IMG/VR virus record: IMGVR_UViG_3300030329_005579 | Location: 2,620-24,099 of that record | Strand: one strand, 5' to 3' | Length of the DNA stretch: 21,480 nucleotides | From: a virus | Shown here: in pieces, positions 1 to 7,807 of the stretch | Numbering within the stretch: the stretch's first letter is position 1 | Layout: the number at the start of each line of letters is the position of its first letter | Translations under genes and position numbers: made by a program | Notes under the pieces: generated by a model | What the model saw: only the letters and a program-made list of their open reading frames with translations | Database searches by the model: none | Told to the model about the DNA's origin: nothing

Positions 1-198
1 CTTCGCATTCTTAAAAAACGTCTTGAGAGAAGGGCATTTTTTTTCATACTCTTCATGCGTTTTGCATTTAGGGAATAGCTTAAACTTCTTACCGGTGCGC
101 TTTCTCGTATCAATCCTGTAAACATCGTACTGAGAATGTTCTAAAAAGGCTTCTGCAACGTTGCAGCCGGCGGTTCCTAGTCCTATGATCGTTTCCAT
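1..198 (-). CDS. Partial nucleotide-binding protein, FtsZ/tubulin- or Rossmann-like N-terminus
   Basis: An open frame of 66 codons runs from an ATG at 198 out of the left edge, so only the N-terminus is visible. It is preceded by AAAAAGGA about 4 bases before the ATG, a good ribosome binding site lying in the short gap after the polymerase stop. The protein opens METIIGLGTAGCNVAEAF, a beta strand followed by a glycine-rich GxGxxGxN turn and a helix. A second strand ending YRIDT (residues 38-45) follows. This order matches the start of FtsZ/tubulin-fold proteins (strand, GxGGxGxN, helix, strand ending in NTD) and also of Rossmann dinucleotide-binding proteins. The diagnostic FtsZ GGGTGTG loop would lie beyond the window. 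Codons 54-58 hold a Lys/Cys-containing stretch (YEKKC) of no clear meaning. The gene is real; its function is only suggested. Confidence 0.75.
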   Translation of the reverse strand, partial: METIIGLGTAGCNVAEAFLEHSQYDVYRIDTRKRTGKKFKLFPKCKTHEEYEKKCPSLKTFFKNAK

Positions 199-208
199 AA
201 AATCCTTT

Positions 209-1402
209 TTAATTAGTCCGAGGTGTAAATTTAACCATATTGCCGAAGTCTTTTCCAACATTTATATTGGTTTTAAATTTGCCAAATTCTGTCTCTGAAA
301 ACATCTCTATGATTTCATTAAACAATTCTCTTTCCTCACGAGAAAAATCCAATACCAAAGAATCGTGTATGGAGAAAGAAATGTACGTCATTCTGCCTTT
401 CAGTAAGTTCCATATATCAATCATACGTCTCAAAAATAGATCACTTGTGGTGCTTTGGATCAAATAATTTAAAGCATGCTTTGCATCAGCTTTAATTCGC
501 CTGTCGTAATATGTTTCAACATATTCACCATCCCAGTATTTATCCAATATTTTGTCCCTGTCAAAAAGTTCCTCAAGTTTCTGATTTTTGGCCTCCGGAT
601 TATAAAGCCAAGCAAAGACTTTTTGTTTTATTATATCACGCTCAAATTCGCCGTTAAAGACGTTTTTACCAATCCATTGATGGATATCTCCTTTTGGCTG
701 TGAAACGCCCGCTAAGGCTAGAAAAGTACGTACTTCTGCAGCATTAAAATCCAGCTCCACAAAATAGTCGTTGTTGGGCTTCAAAATAGATCTATAATTC
801 TTGTCAAGCGTAAGAATTGGAAAGCTCTTCTTTCTAGTCGTCAGTCGACCGGTCTTCGATTTGAACCCATCGTACTGTATGTAAGGATCTATTTGGTTTA
901 TCCTCTTGTAAAATAATCTTGCTTTCTCTGAGGATATATTTAAACTAGATGTGTCGACGTTTAATTTTCTGTATTTTATATCCTCGATAACTTTCGAAAG
1001 TCCCAACAAGAAATGATAGTTTGCAGGCTTCTCACCTTCCGACAAGACGTGCTTTGTAATCTCGTTCTTAATGTCACAATATTCTAATATGAAGCGTTGT
1101 GGCACCAAGTCATAAAAACAGTTATCGTAAAGAGAAAGTTTTGCTTCCCCAAACGCAACCAAGAAAGCCTTCAGTCTGCCTAGTATTTTGTCTAGCCTGG
1201 CTTTAAGATGTTCCGGACAAGCGTCAACTAAACTTCTTCCTTTGCAATAGAGATTAGCATACGTTACGTCTTCACGGTCTCTTAAAATAGATGAGTATTT
1301 CCAAGTACTTGAAAGTCCCTGTGGGAATTCATCGTAGTACAGCTTTTCATTTGCATATATACCGACGCACTCGCTTTTGTCGTCGATCATTTGAAATAAC
1401 AA
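209..1402 (-). CDS. Short family A DNA polymerase (polymerase module only)
   Basis: This 397-residue protein carries the core motifs of family A (Pol I-like) DNA polymerases. TGRL is at 184-187. Motif A has Asp218 in LDFNAAEVR, with Glu223 at the position of E. coli Glu710. The O-helix pattern R255-K259-F263-Y267 matches Arg754/Lys758/Phe762/Tyr766. An N312/Q316 pair is in ALNYLIQ, and motif C is His346-Asp347-Ser348. The usual HDE is therefore HDS, an odd change beside a catalytic Asp. Residues 1-150 are too short for, and show no motif of, a 3'-5' exonuclease, so proofreading would need another protein. The start is probably TTG at 1402, because GAGGTG sits 4 to 6 bases upstream of it; the first ATG (1390) is too far from that site. 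The gene lies downstream of virion genes, an unusual place for a replication gene. Family assignment is firm; the role as main replicase is inferred. Confidence 0.9.
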   Translation of the reverse strand: MLFQMIDDKSECVGIYANEKLYYDEFPQGLSSTWKYSSILRDREDVTYANLYCKGRSLVDACPEHLKARLDKILGRLKAFLVAFGEAKLSLYDNCFYDLVPQRFILEYCDIKNEITKHVLSEGEKPANYHFLLGLSKVIEDIKYRKLNVDTSSLNISSEKARLFYKRINQIDPYIQYDGFKSKTGRLTTRKKSFPILTLDKNYRSILKPNNDYFVELDFNAAEVRTFLALAGVSQPKGDIHQWIGKNVFNGEFERDIIKQKVFAWLYNPEAKNQKLEELFDRDKILDKYWDGEYVETYYDRRIKADAKHALNYLIQSTTSDLFLRRMIDIWNLLKGRMTYISFSIHDSLVLDFSREERELFNEIIEMFSETEFGKFKTNINVGKDFGNMVKFTPRTN

Positions 1403-1443
1403 AACACACCTCTGATTGTAAGATAGACACAGAGCCTAAAGAA

Positions 1444-2892
1444 TCAAGTAAAATGTTCTGCCATTTTTTTAAAAGTACCTCGACCAGGGAGAGTTTTCCA
1501 CTTTCTGTCCCTATTTGGCCCAGTGAGCATATAGTGTATTCTTTTGATTATTTCATCGTTAACAAAATTTGCTGCGGCCTGCGTGCCTTCAGTTGAGCAT
1601 ATGCTTAGCAATTGCCTGGCTATTGACTGATATCTGTTTTTAGCTATGAACACCCTATCTTCGTTTATTCGCAAGTCCAAGTAAAATCTTGCCCAAAAAG
1701 TGTCCGGATAAAGATCATTAAATTGTTGCCGAGTTAATTTTTGTCTGAACGCTCCCTGTGTGTGGACCTGCATATCATGAATCAGGCGTTTTTGTTGAAA
1801 TGTATATAAATTAACAAATGTATTGTACATATTATGGATAACATTTTTTATGTGCTCAATGTCTCTGTCGCAAGCTTTGTCGTAATAGGTCGTAAAAAAT
1901 TCCTGCTGGTCCATAGCGTGTCCGTGGGCCATGGAAGGTTCGCCGTCAATTTTTATGGAAGAAGCACGAAGGGCCCAATTTTTGATTTCGTGTACATGAT
2001 CTGGACCTTCGGAGGTCATAGTTGTAACGCCATTTCCAAATTGATCCACTCTGTATTTATGTACGTGACCAAGTGCGCCTGGTCCGGTTTCTCCTGTGGT
2101 GGCCCCGTTTTTAGAAAAAAATATATTCCTGCGAGCCATATAATTTTTCATCGCGGCGGAACCAACGTTGGCAACCAAAGTCCATGGTGCATAATAATCA
2201 ACATAAAAACCAAATTTTCTTGATTCGTTGGCATAAAACTTAAATACAGGATCAAACGTATATCTTTCCATCGTCTGATTTAAATCGTCTGGATCATCGT
2301 TTGCAAATTTTATCACAAGGCCGCTGGCATCATAAGGTACAATCGATTTCCTCATATAAGAAGATTTAGTTAAAGACACCACTTCAGGATAATAATCACT
2401 CAAACTAAAATTGACAAAATACTTTATGAAATGCTCCGGAGAGTCAATGCGTTTATGTCTCTCGTAGAAATTGATGTAAGATATGAAAGCATCAAATATA
2501 AAATCAATATCCACAGAATGCATTTCTGTTGTATCGGCGTATCCGCTAACAGGTTTAAGGTTCAAAAAGAAACTCCTCCTTTTAACGCCAGATTTCGAAA
2601 GGAATTCACTTGGGAGCCTTTCCCCTGCTTTAATTTTAGTTTCTTGTATATGAGCGTCGAAATCTCTGTAGGCATCAGCCACAAAATTAAAAACATGTAC
2701 GCCAGGCTCTAATAATTCAAAATTGTCTGAATTGTTTTTTGGAATTATGGAGTTAAACCCCTTGTCCACTTTTCCATACATAATCATGTCAGGGGAGCGA
2801 AAATCAATCATATTATAAACGGATCCAATCGAATTTCTGTATTCAGAATTCAATGAAGACTGGTGTTCGCTTATTTTTTTTGATTCGACCAT
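1444..2892 (-). CDS. Putative virion (baseplate/tail) protein with His-x-His motifs
   Basis: This 482-residue protein is not recognised by name. Its central part has GHVHKY at 275-280, then a short DQFGNG turn, HVHEI at 299-303 and AHGHA at 322-326: three His-x-His motifs within about 50 residues, in a Gly-rich segment. Such motifs bind metal in trimeric phage fibre tips, for example the T4 gp37 tip with bound iron, so a metal-stabilised fibre or spike segment is possible. N-terminal residues 60-180 are mixed alpha/beta, and 340-480 look mainly helical and basic. There is no signal peptide or membrane segment. It follows the large hub-like gene by 34 bases. The ATG has only a weak ribosome binding site (AGG about 14 bases upstream), so it may depend on coupling to the upstream gene. 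A structural role is inferred from position. Confidence 0.8.
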   Translation of the reverse strand: MVESKKISEHQSSLNSEYRNSIGSVYNMIDFRSPDMIMYGKVDKGFNSIIPKNNSDNFELLEPGVHVFNFVADAYRDFDAHIQETKIKAGERLPSEFLSKSGVKRRSFFLNLKPVSGYADTTEMHSVDIDFIFDAFISYINFYERHKRIDSPEHFIKYFVNFSLSDYYPEVVSLTKSSYMRKSIVPYDASGLVIKFANDDPDDLNQTMERYTFDPVFKFYANESRKFGFYVDYYAPWTLVANVGSAAMKNYMARRNIFFSKNGATTGETGPGALGHVHKYRVDQFGNGVTTMTSEGPDHVHEIKNWALRASSIKIDGEPSMAHGHAMDQQEFFTTYYDKACDRDIEHIKNVIHNMYNTFVNLYTFQQKRLIHDMQVHTQGAFRQKLTRQQFNDLYPDTFWARFYLDLRINEDRVFIAKNRYQSIARQLLSICSTEGTQAAANFVNDEIIKRIHYMLTGPNRDRKWKTLPGRGTFKKMAEHFT

Positions 2893-2926
2893 ATTCTAAA
2901 TACAAACCTGTGTGCAAAATTAAAGA

Positions 2927-5900
2927 TTATTTCGATTTTGGAGCGAAGGCAACCCATGAAGCTTGAATTTCCGTATCAAAAGATCTAGAGTCTATTGTTG
3001 ATGTTACTCCTACAATATCATAATAGCCGCCCAAACCTAAATCACGCTGCACAATGTCTTTATAATCACTGTTACTAAAACCTGTTAAGGTTGGATCAAT
3101 ATAAAGTTTCATGCCTTGTGTAAAGTGAGGGTTCCCAACAACACTCAGGCTAGCATCGTATTTCTCACGCAAAAGTCCGAAATCCGTGTCCCCGTTATCA
3201 ATAACGCGCGCTTCCTGCAAGAACTGTATATCTGTCTTTCTAAAGCCTATTGTTTTCAATATGCCCTTGTTTGCACCAATAAAAAAGTGTGGTATATTAT
3301 TTTTCAAATTTTTCTTATAAAGAAGGGCCTCCGAACCAATATAAGACGGAAGAGCCGATGAGCCAGCATCATAAAGTATGATATAGTGTTTCAAATCGCC
3401 TTTTGCTTGTGAAACGACGCTTGAGTTACCAATTAATTTTTTACTAAAAATAGGCTTCTTCGCATTTTTGCCCCCAAATTTCTTGTCAATATCTATCTGT
3501 AGTTTTTTATACGTAGAATTGTCTTTTTGTGGCTGTACCTTAAACTCTGGGTTTCTCATAGCACTAGCTGTTGTCGCTTTAATTTTGACATTCTTTAAAG
3601 GAGAAATCGCGCGGTTGTTGTCTTTACAGGTGTGTCCCAAAGCAGGAATTAACAATTCATGAACGGCATCGCGAATGTAGTGCAAAAGGTTATAAGTTGT
3701 CTTTTCTTCTGCAACTACATGTCTGGCCATAAAAGCTTTCCACTCTTCTAATAATATTGGAATGTGACAAATGTTTGTTAATCTTTCTTGACCGTCTAAG
3801 CCTTTGAACTTAATTGGTCCCATAAGAATTCCAACACTTTCCAATGCTTGTGGGTTGTTGTTCCATATATTTTGAACTGCGGCTTGTATAATGCTGCCAA
3901 ATCTAACCACATAAAATGAAAATTTGGATTTACCCTGGTGCTTATATAGGGTTTTTGGCTTGCCTTTTCGCCTCTGTTTGTCTAGCGCTTTCTTTGTTTG
4001 TGGTCCCGGGTTGGGAGCGTTTTGAACACCTAGAAATTTTTTACCCCTACGGAAAACTTGTTTAATTTTCAGTCCATTTGACGCTTTCTCATCTGTCATA
4101 AGCCGTGTATACGCATGATGTAACATTTCTCCTGGGTTTAATATAATATCTCCCTTGGAGTACCGTCCACTGCCAAGTTCTTTACGTAAGCTTTTACTCA
4201 ATCCCTTGTGAATTTTATTGCCGGAGCCCAAATATTCCTCGTCGATCGTCGCTTTCAATATATGAGTAGGTGTATTTTTCTCGTCTGGAGATCCATTATT
4301 CAGTTTGACCATTTTTCCATTCTCGTTAATCAAGTTTTCCCACATCTGCCCCCTTATTTCGTCTTTGCCGGCTTCAATCTGTGCCATAAGTTTCGACTTA
4401 AGGCGCCCCAAATTTAAAAGCTCTTGAGCCACATCTTTTTTATTAGTCTTGGGATCCCCTCGCAAGGCAGCTATAACTTGTCCTATAACTGAAGCTGATT
4501 TTATCTTCTTATCCAGGCCGTGTTCTGAAAAGATATTTGCATCAACGTCACGGATTTTTTGTTGTAGCCTTCCCATATATGAAAGATTCAAAGAGAGGGT
4601 TCCGTCATTACCAAAAGAAAAATCGTGCGTCATTAGCGTGAGATACAAAGTTAAATTTGTCGCATGAATAAATTTATTTAAATTTTGCATAACTTTTATA
4701 TCTTTCGAGGTGGACCCATATAAGTCCGGATTGATCGCCCAGCCAACGTTAATTTTGATCTGAAAATAGTCTCCGTTGTAATCACTGAGTGCCAAGTCGT
4801 TGAATTTATTTGCTAGCTCTTGTCCGCTTTCATTCTTTCCGAGGTATTTTTTAGAAAAATCTTTCGGATTCATCCCCAGAGCTGGCATTATAGATGACGT
4901 GTATAGCTTATTTTTAGTTCGCAAATCGGATCCTTTAATTGGATTATATTCGGCGGTACGGCGCAAAAAGTCAACATAAGAAAATTCTTTACCGTTTGTC
5001 GCTTTTCTCTTTTTCAAAAAAGAATTGATGCTATCAAAATATAAGCCAATTTTACACGTTAAGTATCTTTTGACGGTTGCAGGATTTTGGCCAGTTCTAG
5101 TAAAACTAACCCTGCTGATTCCGGCGTTTTCCCTCAAATAAACGCCTCCATCCGTTACTTCCGTTTTGTTAGAAAATTCAATCGGTATTTCAATTTCATT
5201 TCTATTATTATCGTATTGGACTTTATAGATCCGAATCTTAGGTATCAGTTTAGATACATCAGAATTTGTGATTTCCATGAAGCTTTTGAGTTGTTCTCCG
5301 TCTGGGTCTTGGCTAAATAACCTATTCATAAAAAAATGTGAATTTGCTGTATTTGGGCACATAAGAGGATATTGATCTGCCTTATAGTGTTGTTGATTAA
5401 GTTTGACTCCCGGATCTAGCAGGCTTTTTGTGGAACTAGCAAGATCAAAAGCAATATCTTTTACGCCAAAGGGAGCCAAGTTTGAAGTGTTTTCTAGTCC
5501 TGCAACGCCACGCTTTGTTGAATAAGAATCTTCAAACAAGGGCAGTATACATTTTAAATTTTCTATTCGTTTTTCTTCTGCCGAGCCAGCCCTCTTGTTG
5601 ATTTTGCCAAGGTCATCAACGGGACCATCTTTGCATTTTTGTTTTAGTTTTTCAGTGAACCTTTGTTTAAATTTTTCTTTATTGCTCAGATCGCCTGAAA
5701 AAGCAAGAGTTTGACTGGAACTGTAAAGCGCTTTTAAAAAATCTGTCGTAGTTGTCTTAATTCTCTTGGAGATCGTTTCGTTTTCGCGCTGTCTCAATAA
5801 TATCAACAAACCAAATCTGGCATCGCCAGGAAAATCTCCTTGTAGTGGCACCTTGAGTCTATTAATTTGTGCAGGACCTGACGATTTAGTTAGCTCGTTG

Positions 5901-6601
5901 AAGGCTTGATCTGGTTCGGTACTCAGTGCTATTAATAATTCTGATAACAGAATTTTCTTTTGTGAATCAGTGGCATTTATTTTTCCAAGATCTGCTATAA
6001 AGCCGCCGATTCTAGTTGTCAGAAAATTATTGAAAGCTTCATTTATTTCTGTGCCCGAACTTAAAGCAGTTATTTGCTCATCCTTAACTTTTAATAGTTT
6101 GGCGCCTGCTCTTGCCAAGGCTTGAAGTTCGCTAAAGATTCCAGCAACTTGTGCGGCCGTAGAAAATTCATATTTTGGTTGGTTATTGGTTCCCGCTACG
6201 AAGCCCTTGTTGTTGGATTTGAAATGAGTAAGTAGACTCTTTGTTCTTTCGAAAAGAAGTTGCGTTTCGTTAGCATTTATGTACTCTTCTTTTGTGTCCA
6301 TGTCGCTGCCCAATTTGGCAGAAGCCAATCCTGCGGCCACAAGTCTTTCCAGGCTTGCATCAGTACCATCTCTTTTAGTATCTCCACCGAGTTGGCGCAT
6401 ACCAGTGGTGTCACCAACAAGATCACCAACAAGCTTAAAATAAGGAGCTAGCGTCGTACTAATTTCCACCAGCAAATCATCAAGAACTTTGTGCTGAGCA
6501 AACGCGCGCTGAGCGTCTCCCAGTTCACAAATTTTCTTAATATCCGCATCCTCGTTGGGAACAACATTAAGCCACATTTTGTCGATATCTGAATCTGCCA
6601 T
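2927..6601 (-). CDS. Very large putative baseplate hub/structural protein
   Basis: This 1224-residue protein is the longest in the window. Residues 1-400 are helical and low in recognisable motifs. At 444-461 is ITNSDVSKLIPKIRIYKV, followed to about 530 by a beta-rich stretch with a GQNPATVKRYLTCKIGLYF segment. I recall similar 'PKIRxYKV' segments in large uncharacterised virion proteins of myoviruses. A basic stretch at 850-895 (many Lys/Arg and Pro) may be a linker. The last 70 residues follow a pattern typical of hub-type beta domains of the gp27/late-control-D kind: a GNPHF turn (1156-1160), MKLYIDP, a Gly-rich loop, GGYYDIVGVTS and an Asp-Thr-rich last strand. No lysozyme motif is seen. 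It lies 11 bases after the gp53-like gene. The ribosome binding site is weak. Gene certain; hub role moderately supported; it may instead be a wedge component. Confidence 0.8.
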   Translation of the reverse strand: MADSDIDKMWLNVVPNEDADIKKICELGDAQRAFAQHKVLDDLLVEISTTLAPYFKLVGDLVGDTTGMRQLGGDTKRDGTDASLERLVAAGLASAKLGSDMDTKEEYINANETQLLFERTKSLLTHFKSNNKGFVAGTNNQPKYEFSTAAQVAGIFSELQALARAGAKLLKVKDEQITALSSGTEINEAFNNFLTTRIGGFIADLGKINATDSQKKILLSELLIALSTEPDQAFNELTKSSGPAQINRLKVPLQGDFPGDARFGLLILLRQRENETISKRIKTTTTDFLKALYSSSQTLAFSGDLSNKEKFKQRFTEKLKQKCKDGPVDDLGKINKRAGSAEEKRIENLKCILPLFEDSYSTKRGVAGLENTSNLAPFGVKDIAFDLASSTKSLLDPGVKLNQQHYKADQYPLMCPNTANSHFFMNRLFSQDPDGEQLKSFMEITNSDVSKLIPKIRIYKVQYDNNRNEIEIPIEFSNKTEVTDGGVYLRENAGISRVSFTRTGQNPATVKRYLTCKIGLYFDSINSFLKKRKATNGKEFSYVDFLRRTAEYNPIKGSDLRTKNKLYTSSIMPALGMNPKDFSKKYLGKNESGQELANKFNDLALSDYNGDYFQIKINVGWAINPDLYGSTSKDIKVMQNLNKFIHATNLTLYLTLMTHDFSFGNDGTLSLNLSYMGRLQQKIRDVDANIFSEHGLDKKIKSASVIGQVIAALRGDPKTNKKDVAQELLNLGRLKSKLMAQIEAGKDEIRGQMWENLINENGKMVKLNNGSPDEKNTPTHILKATIDEEYLGSGNKIHKGLSKSLRKELGSGRYSKGDIILNPGEMLHHAYTRLMTDEKASNGLKIKQVFRRGKKFLGVQNAPNPGPQTKKALDKQRRKGKPKTLYKHQGKSKFSFYVVRFGSIIQAAVQNIWNNNPQALESVGILMGPIKFKGLDGQERLTNICHIPILLEEWKAFMARHVVAEEKTTYNLLHYIRDAVHELLIPALGHTCKDNNRAISPLKNVKIKATTASAMRNPEFKVQPQKDNSTYKKLQIDIDKKFGGKNAKKPIFSKKLIGNSSVVSQAKGDLKHYIILYDAGSSALPSYIGSEALLYKKNLKNNIPHFFIGANKGILKTIGFRKTDIQFLQEARVIDNGDTDFGLLREKYDASLSVVGNPHFTQGMKLYIDPTLTGFSNSDYKDIVQRDLGLGGYYDIVGVTSTIDSRSFDTEIQASWVAFAPKSK

Positions 6602-6612
6602 ACTTTAAACCA

Positions 6613-6957
6613 TTAATAATCGTAGAACGTCAATATTTTTTCTATGGGTAGAGGAATTATTATCAGGTCACCCAACTTAACCTCGGTGTCCATCGGTTTT
6701 TTGTTAAACCATGCGATAACCCACCACAAATTTGGAGATCCATAATAATCATTCGCCAATTCTGTGTAGCTACTTCCAACACTCCAAACAACTTCTTCAA
6801 AATCTAATTCCCCCATTTCTTCATCTGTAGGATATCTTAAAATAGGAGTATTGTAATGTTCAATTTTATTAACATACCTTTTATCAAATAGAGACTTATA
6901 AAGCCTGCTTTCATTTTCTAAAATTCGTCTATTTCCATATCTATCAACTAAAGACAT
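6613..6957 (-). CDS. 53: gp53-like baseplate wedge protein (LysM-like)
   Basis: This 114-residue protein fits small gp53-type baseplate wedge proteins. The key block is at residues 62-107: SSYTELANDYYGSPNLWWV, then IAWFNKKP, a LGDLIIIPLP segment and a final hydrophobic strand. It is a LysM-like fold in which a protein-protein contact surface replaces sugar binding. In T4, gp53 joins neighbouring wedges around the hub. The block is nearly identical in layout to homologues across many myoviruses. AGGAG lies 9 bases before the ATG at 6957, close to the preceding stop. Its place between a tail protein and the hub-like protein fits a baseplate operon. The name is given by family resemblance only. 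Confidence 0.88.
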   Translation of the reverse strand: MSLVDRYGNRRILENESRLYKSLFDKRYVNKIEHYNTPILRYPTDEEMGELDFEEVVWSVGSSYTELANDYYGSPNLWWVIAWFNKKPMDTEVKLGDLIIIPLPIEKILTFYDY

Positions 6958-6969
6958 TCTTAAATACTC

Positions 6970-7794
6970 CTATTTTTTTCCCGCTTGGGGTTTGAGTGCG
7001 CCGGCTGCGCCGACTTGTGCAACTTTTGCTTTTGCCTCATCCGGCGTTTTTGCAACCGTTCCTTTGCTTCCATGCGATTTATTAAGCTTGTTTGCTCTCG
7101 CCAAATCAGATTTATTAACCCAAAATCCGTAAGGAAATGCAGCTTCTTCGTTTGCGCTTGTGCCGGCGGATGTCGTTCTAAAGTCACCTTTTGAATCGAA
7201 CCCCAAATCGTGCTCGTGCAAAACAATATATTGACAGCTCATATTGTATGTTTTTGGTATAAGCCCTTTATGCTTTTTAGGAAAAATTAGGCCAGGAGCT
7301 TGCGATGGGTGCATTGTATTATAAAAGCCGGCGTTGAGGTCGGGGGCAAAAGTAAACCCTTGTGTATGTCCCAAGAGGCCGCGGGGGTTAACCATATTTT
7401 TGATAAGATTTGCAAATCTTAAACGTAACAAGGGAGGGCTTTGTATTGTAGAAACATCTGCAACATTTTCATATACGGGATAAAGCATTTTGATCAAAGC
7501 CTCCAGTTTCATCATGTTCCCATACCCCTCGCGAGGACCGTTAGAAGGAACATCCCAGCCCAAAGTAATGACGCGGCGGGTATTTTGATAAGTTTCGATA
7601 GCATCTGGCTTTCCATATACGGATGTTGAGTTCCACGTCTGTGTATAATTGTCTTGAAAATTTGTCACGAACGCACTAAATTTAACTCTGTAAGCCCTAT
7701 TATTTTTCTTTTTCTTTAATCCAGCATATTCAAAAATAATATCCTCAAATTGTGCTGGATTATCATCATCTGTTCCTGTAATTCCTGCTCCCAT
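6970..7794 (-). CDS. Conserved tail/baseplate protein
   Basis: This 274-residue protein resembles a widespread but poorly described myovirus protein. Its core (35-198) holds KFSAFVTNFQDNYTQTWNST, VYGKPDAIETYQNTRR, LGWDVPS, SPPLLRLRFANLI and a GLLGHTQGFTFAPDL segment. It ends with YIVLHEHDLG (189-198). The Trp-Asn, Tyr-Gly and His-x-His pieces look like a beta-rich tail-tube or baseplate-tube junction domain. The last 40 residues (about 235-274) are rich in Lys, Ala and Gly and probably disordered. It starts 13 bases after the tape measure stop with AAGGAG 9 bases upstream of ATG 7794. A gp48/gp54-like role at the tube-baseplate junction would fit the neighbours but is inference. Confidence 0.85.
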   Translation of the reverse strand: MGAGITGTDDDNPAQFEDIIFEYAGLKKKKNNRAYRVKFSAFVTNFQDNYTQTWNSTSVYGKPDAIETYQNTRRVITLGWDVPSNGPREGYGNMMKLEALIKMLYPVYENVADVSTIQSPPLLRLRFANLIKNMVNPRGLLGHTQGFTFAPDLNAGFYNTMHPSQAPGLIFPKKHKGLIPKTYNMSCQYIVLHEHDLGFDSKGDFRTTSAGTSANEEAAFPYGFWVNKSDLARANKLNKSHGSKGTVAKTPDEAKAKVAQVGAAGALKPQAGKK

Positions 7795-7807
7795 ATCTTA
7801 TATCTCC

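Noticed and set aside
1388-1390. ATG as start of the polymerase
   Set aside because: It is about 17 bases from the only good ribosome binding site; the TTG at 1402 is placed at the normal distance. Kept only as an alternative.
6960-7226. 88-codon minus-strand frame in the tail/baseplate gene
   Set aside because: It overlaps a well-supported gene in another frame and lacks a convincing start signal.
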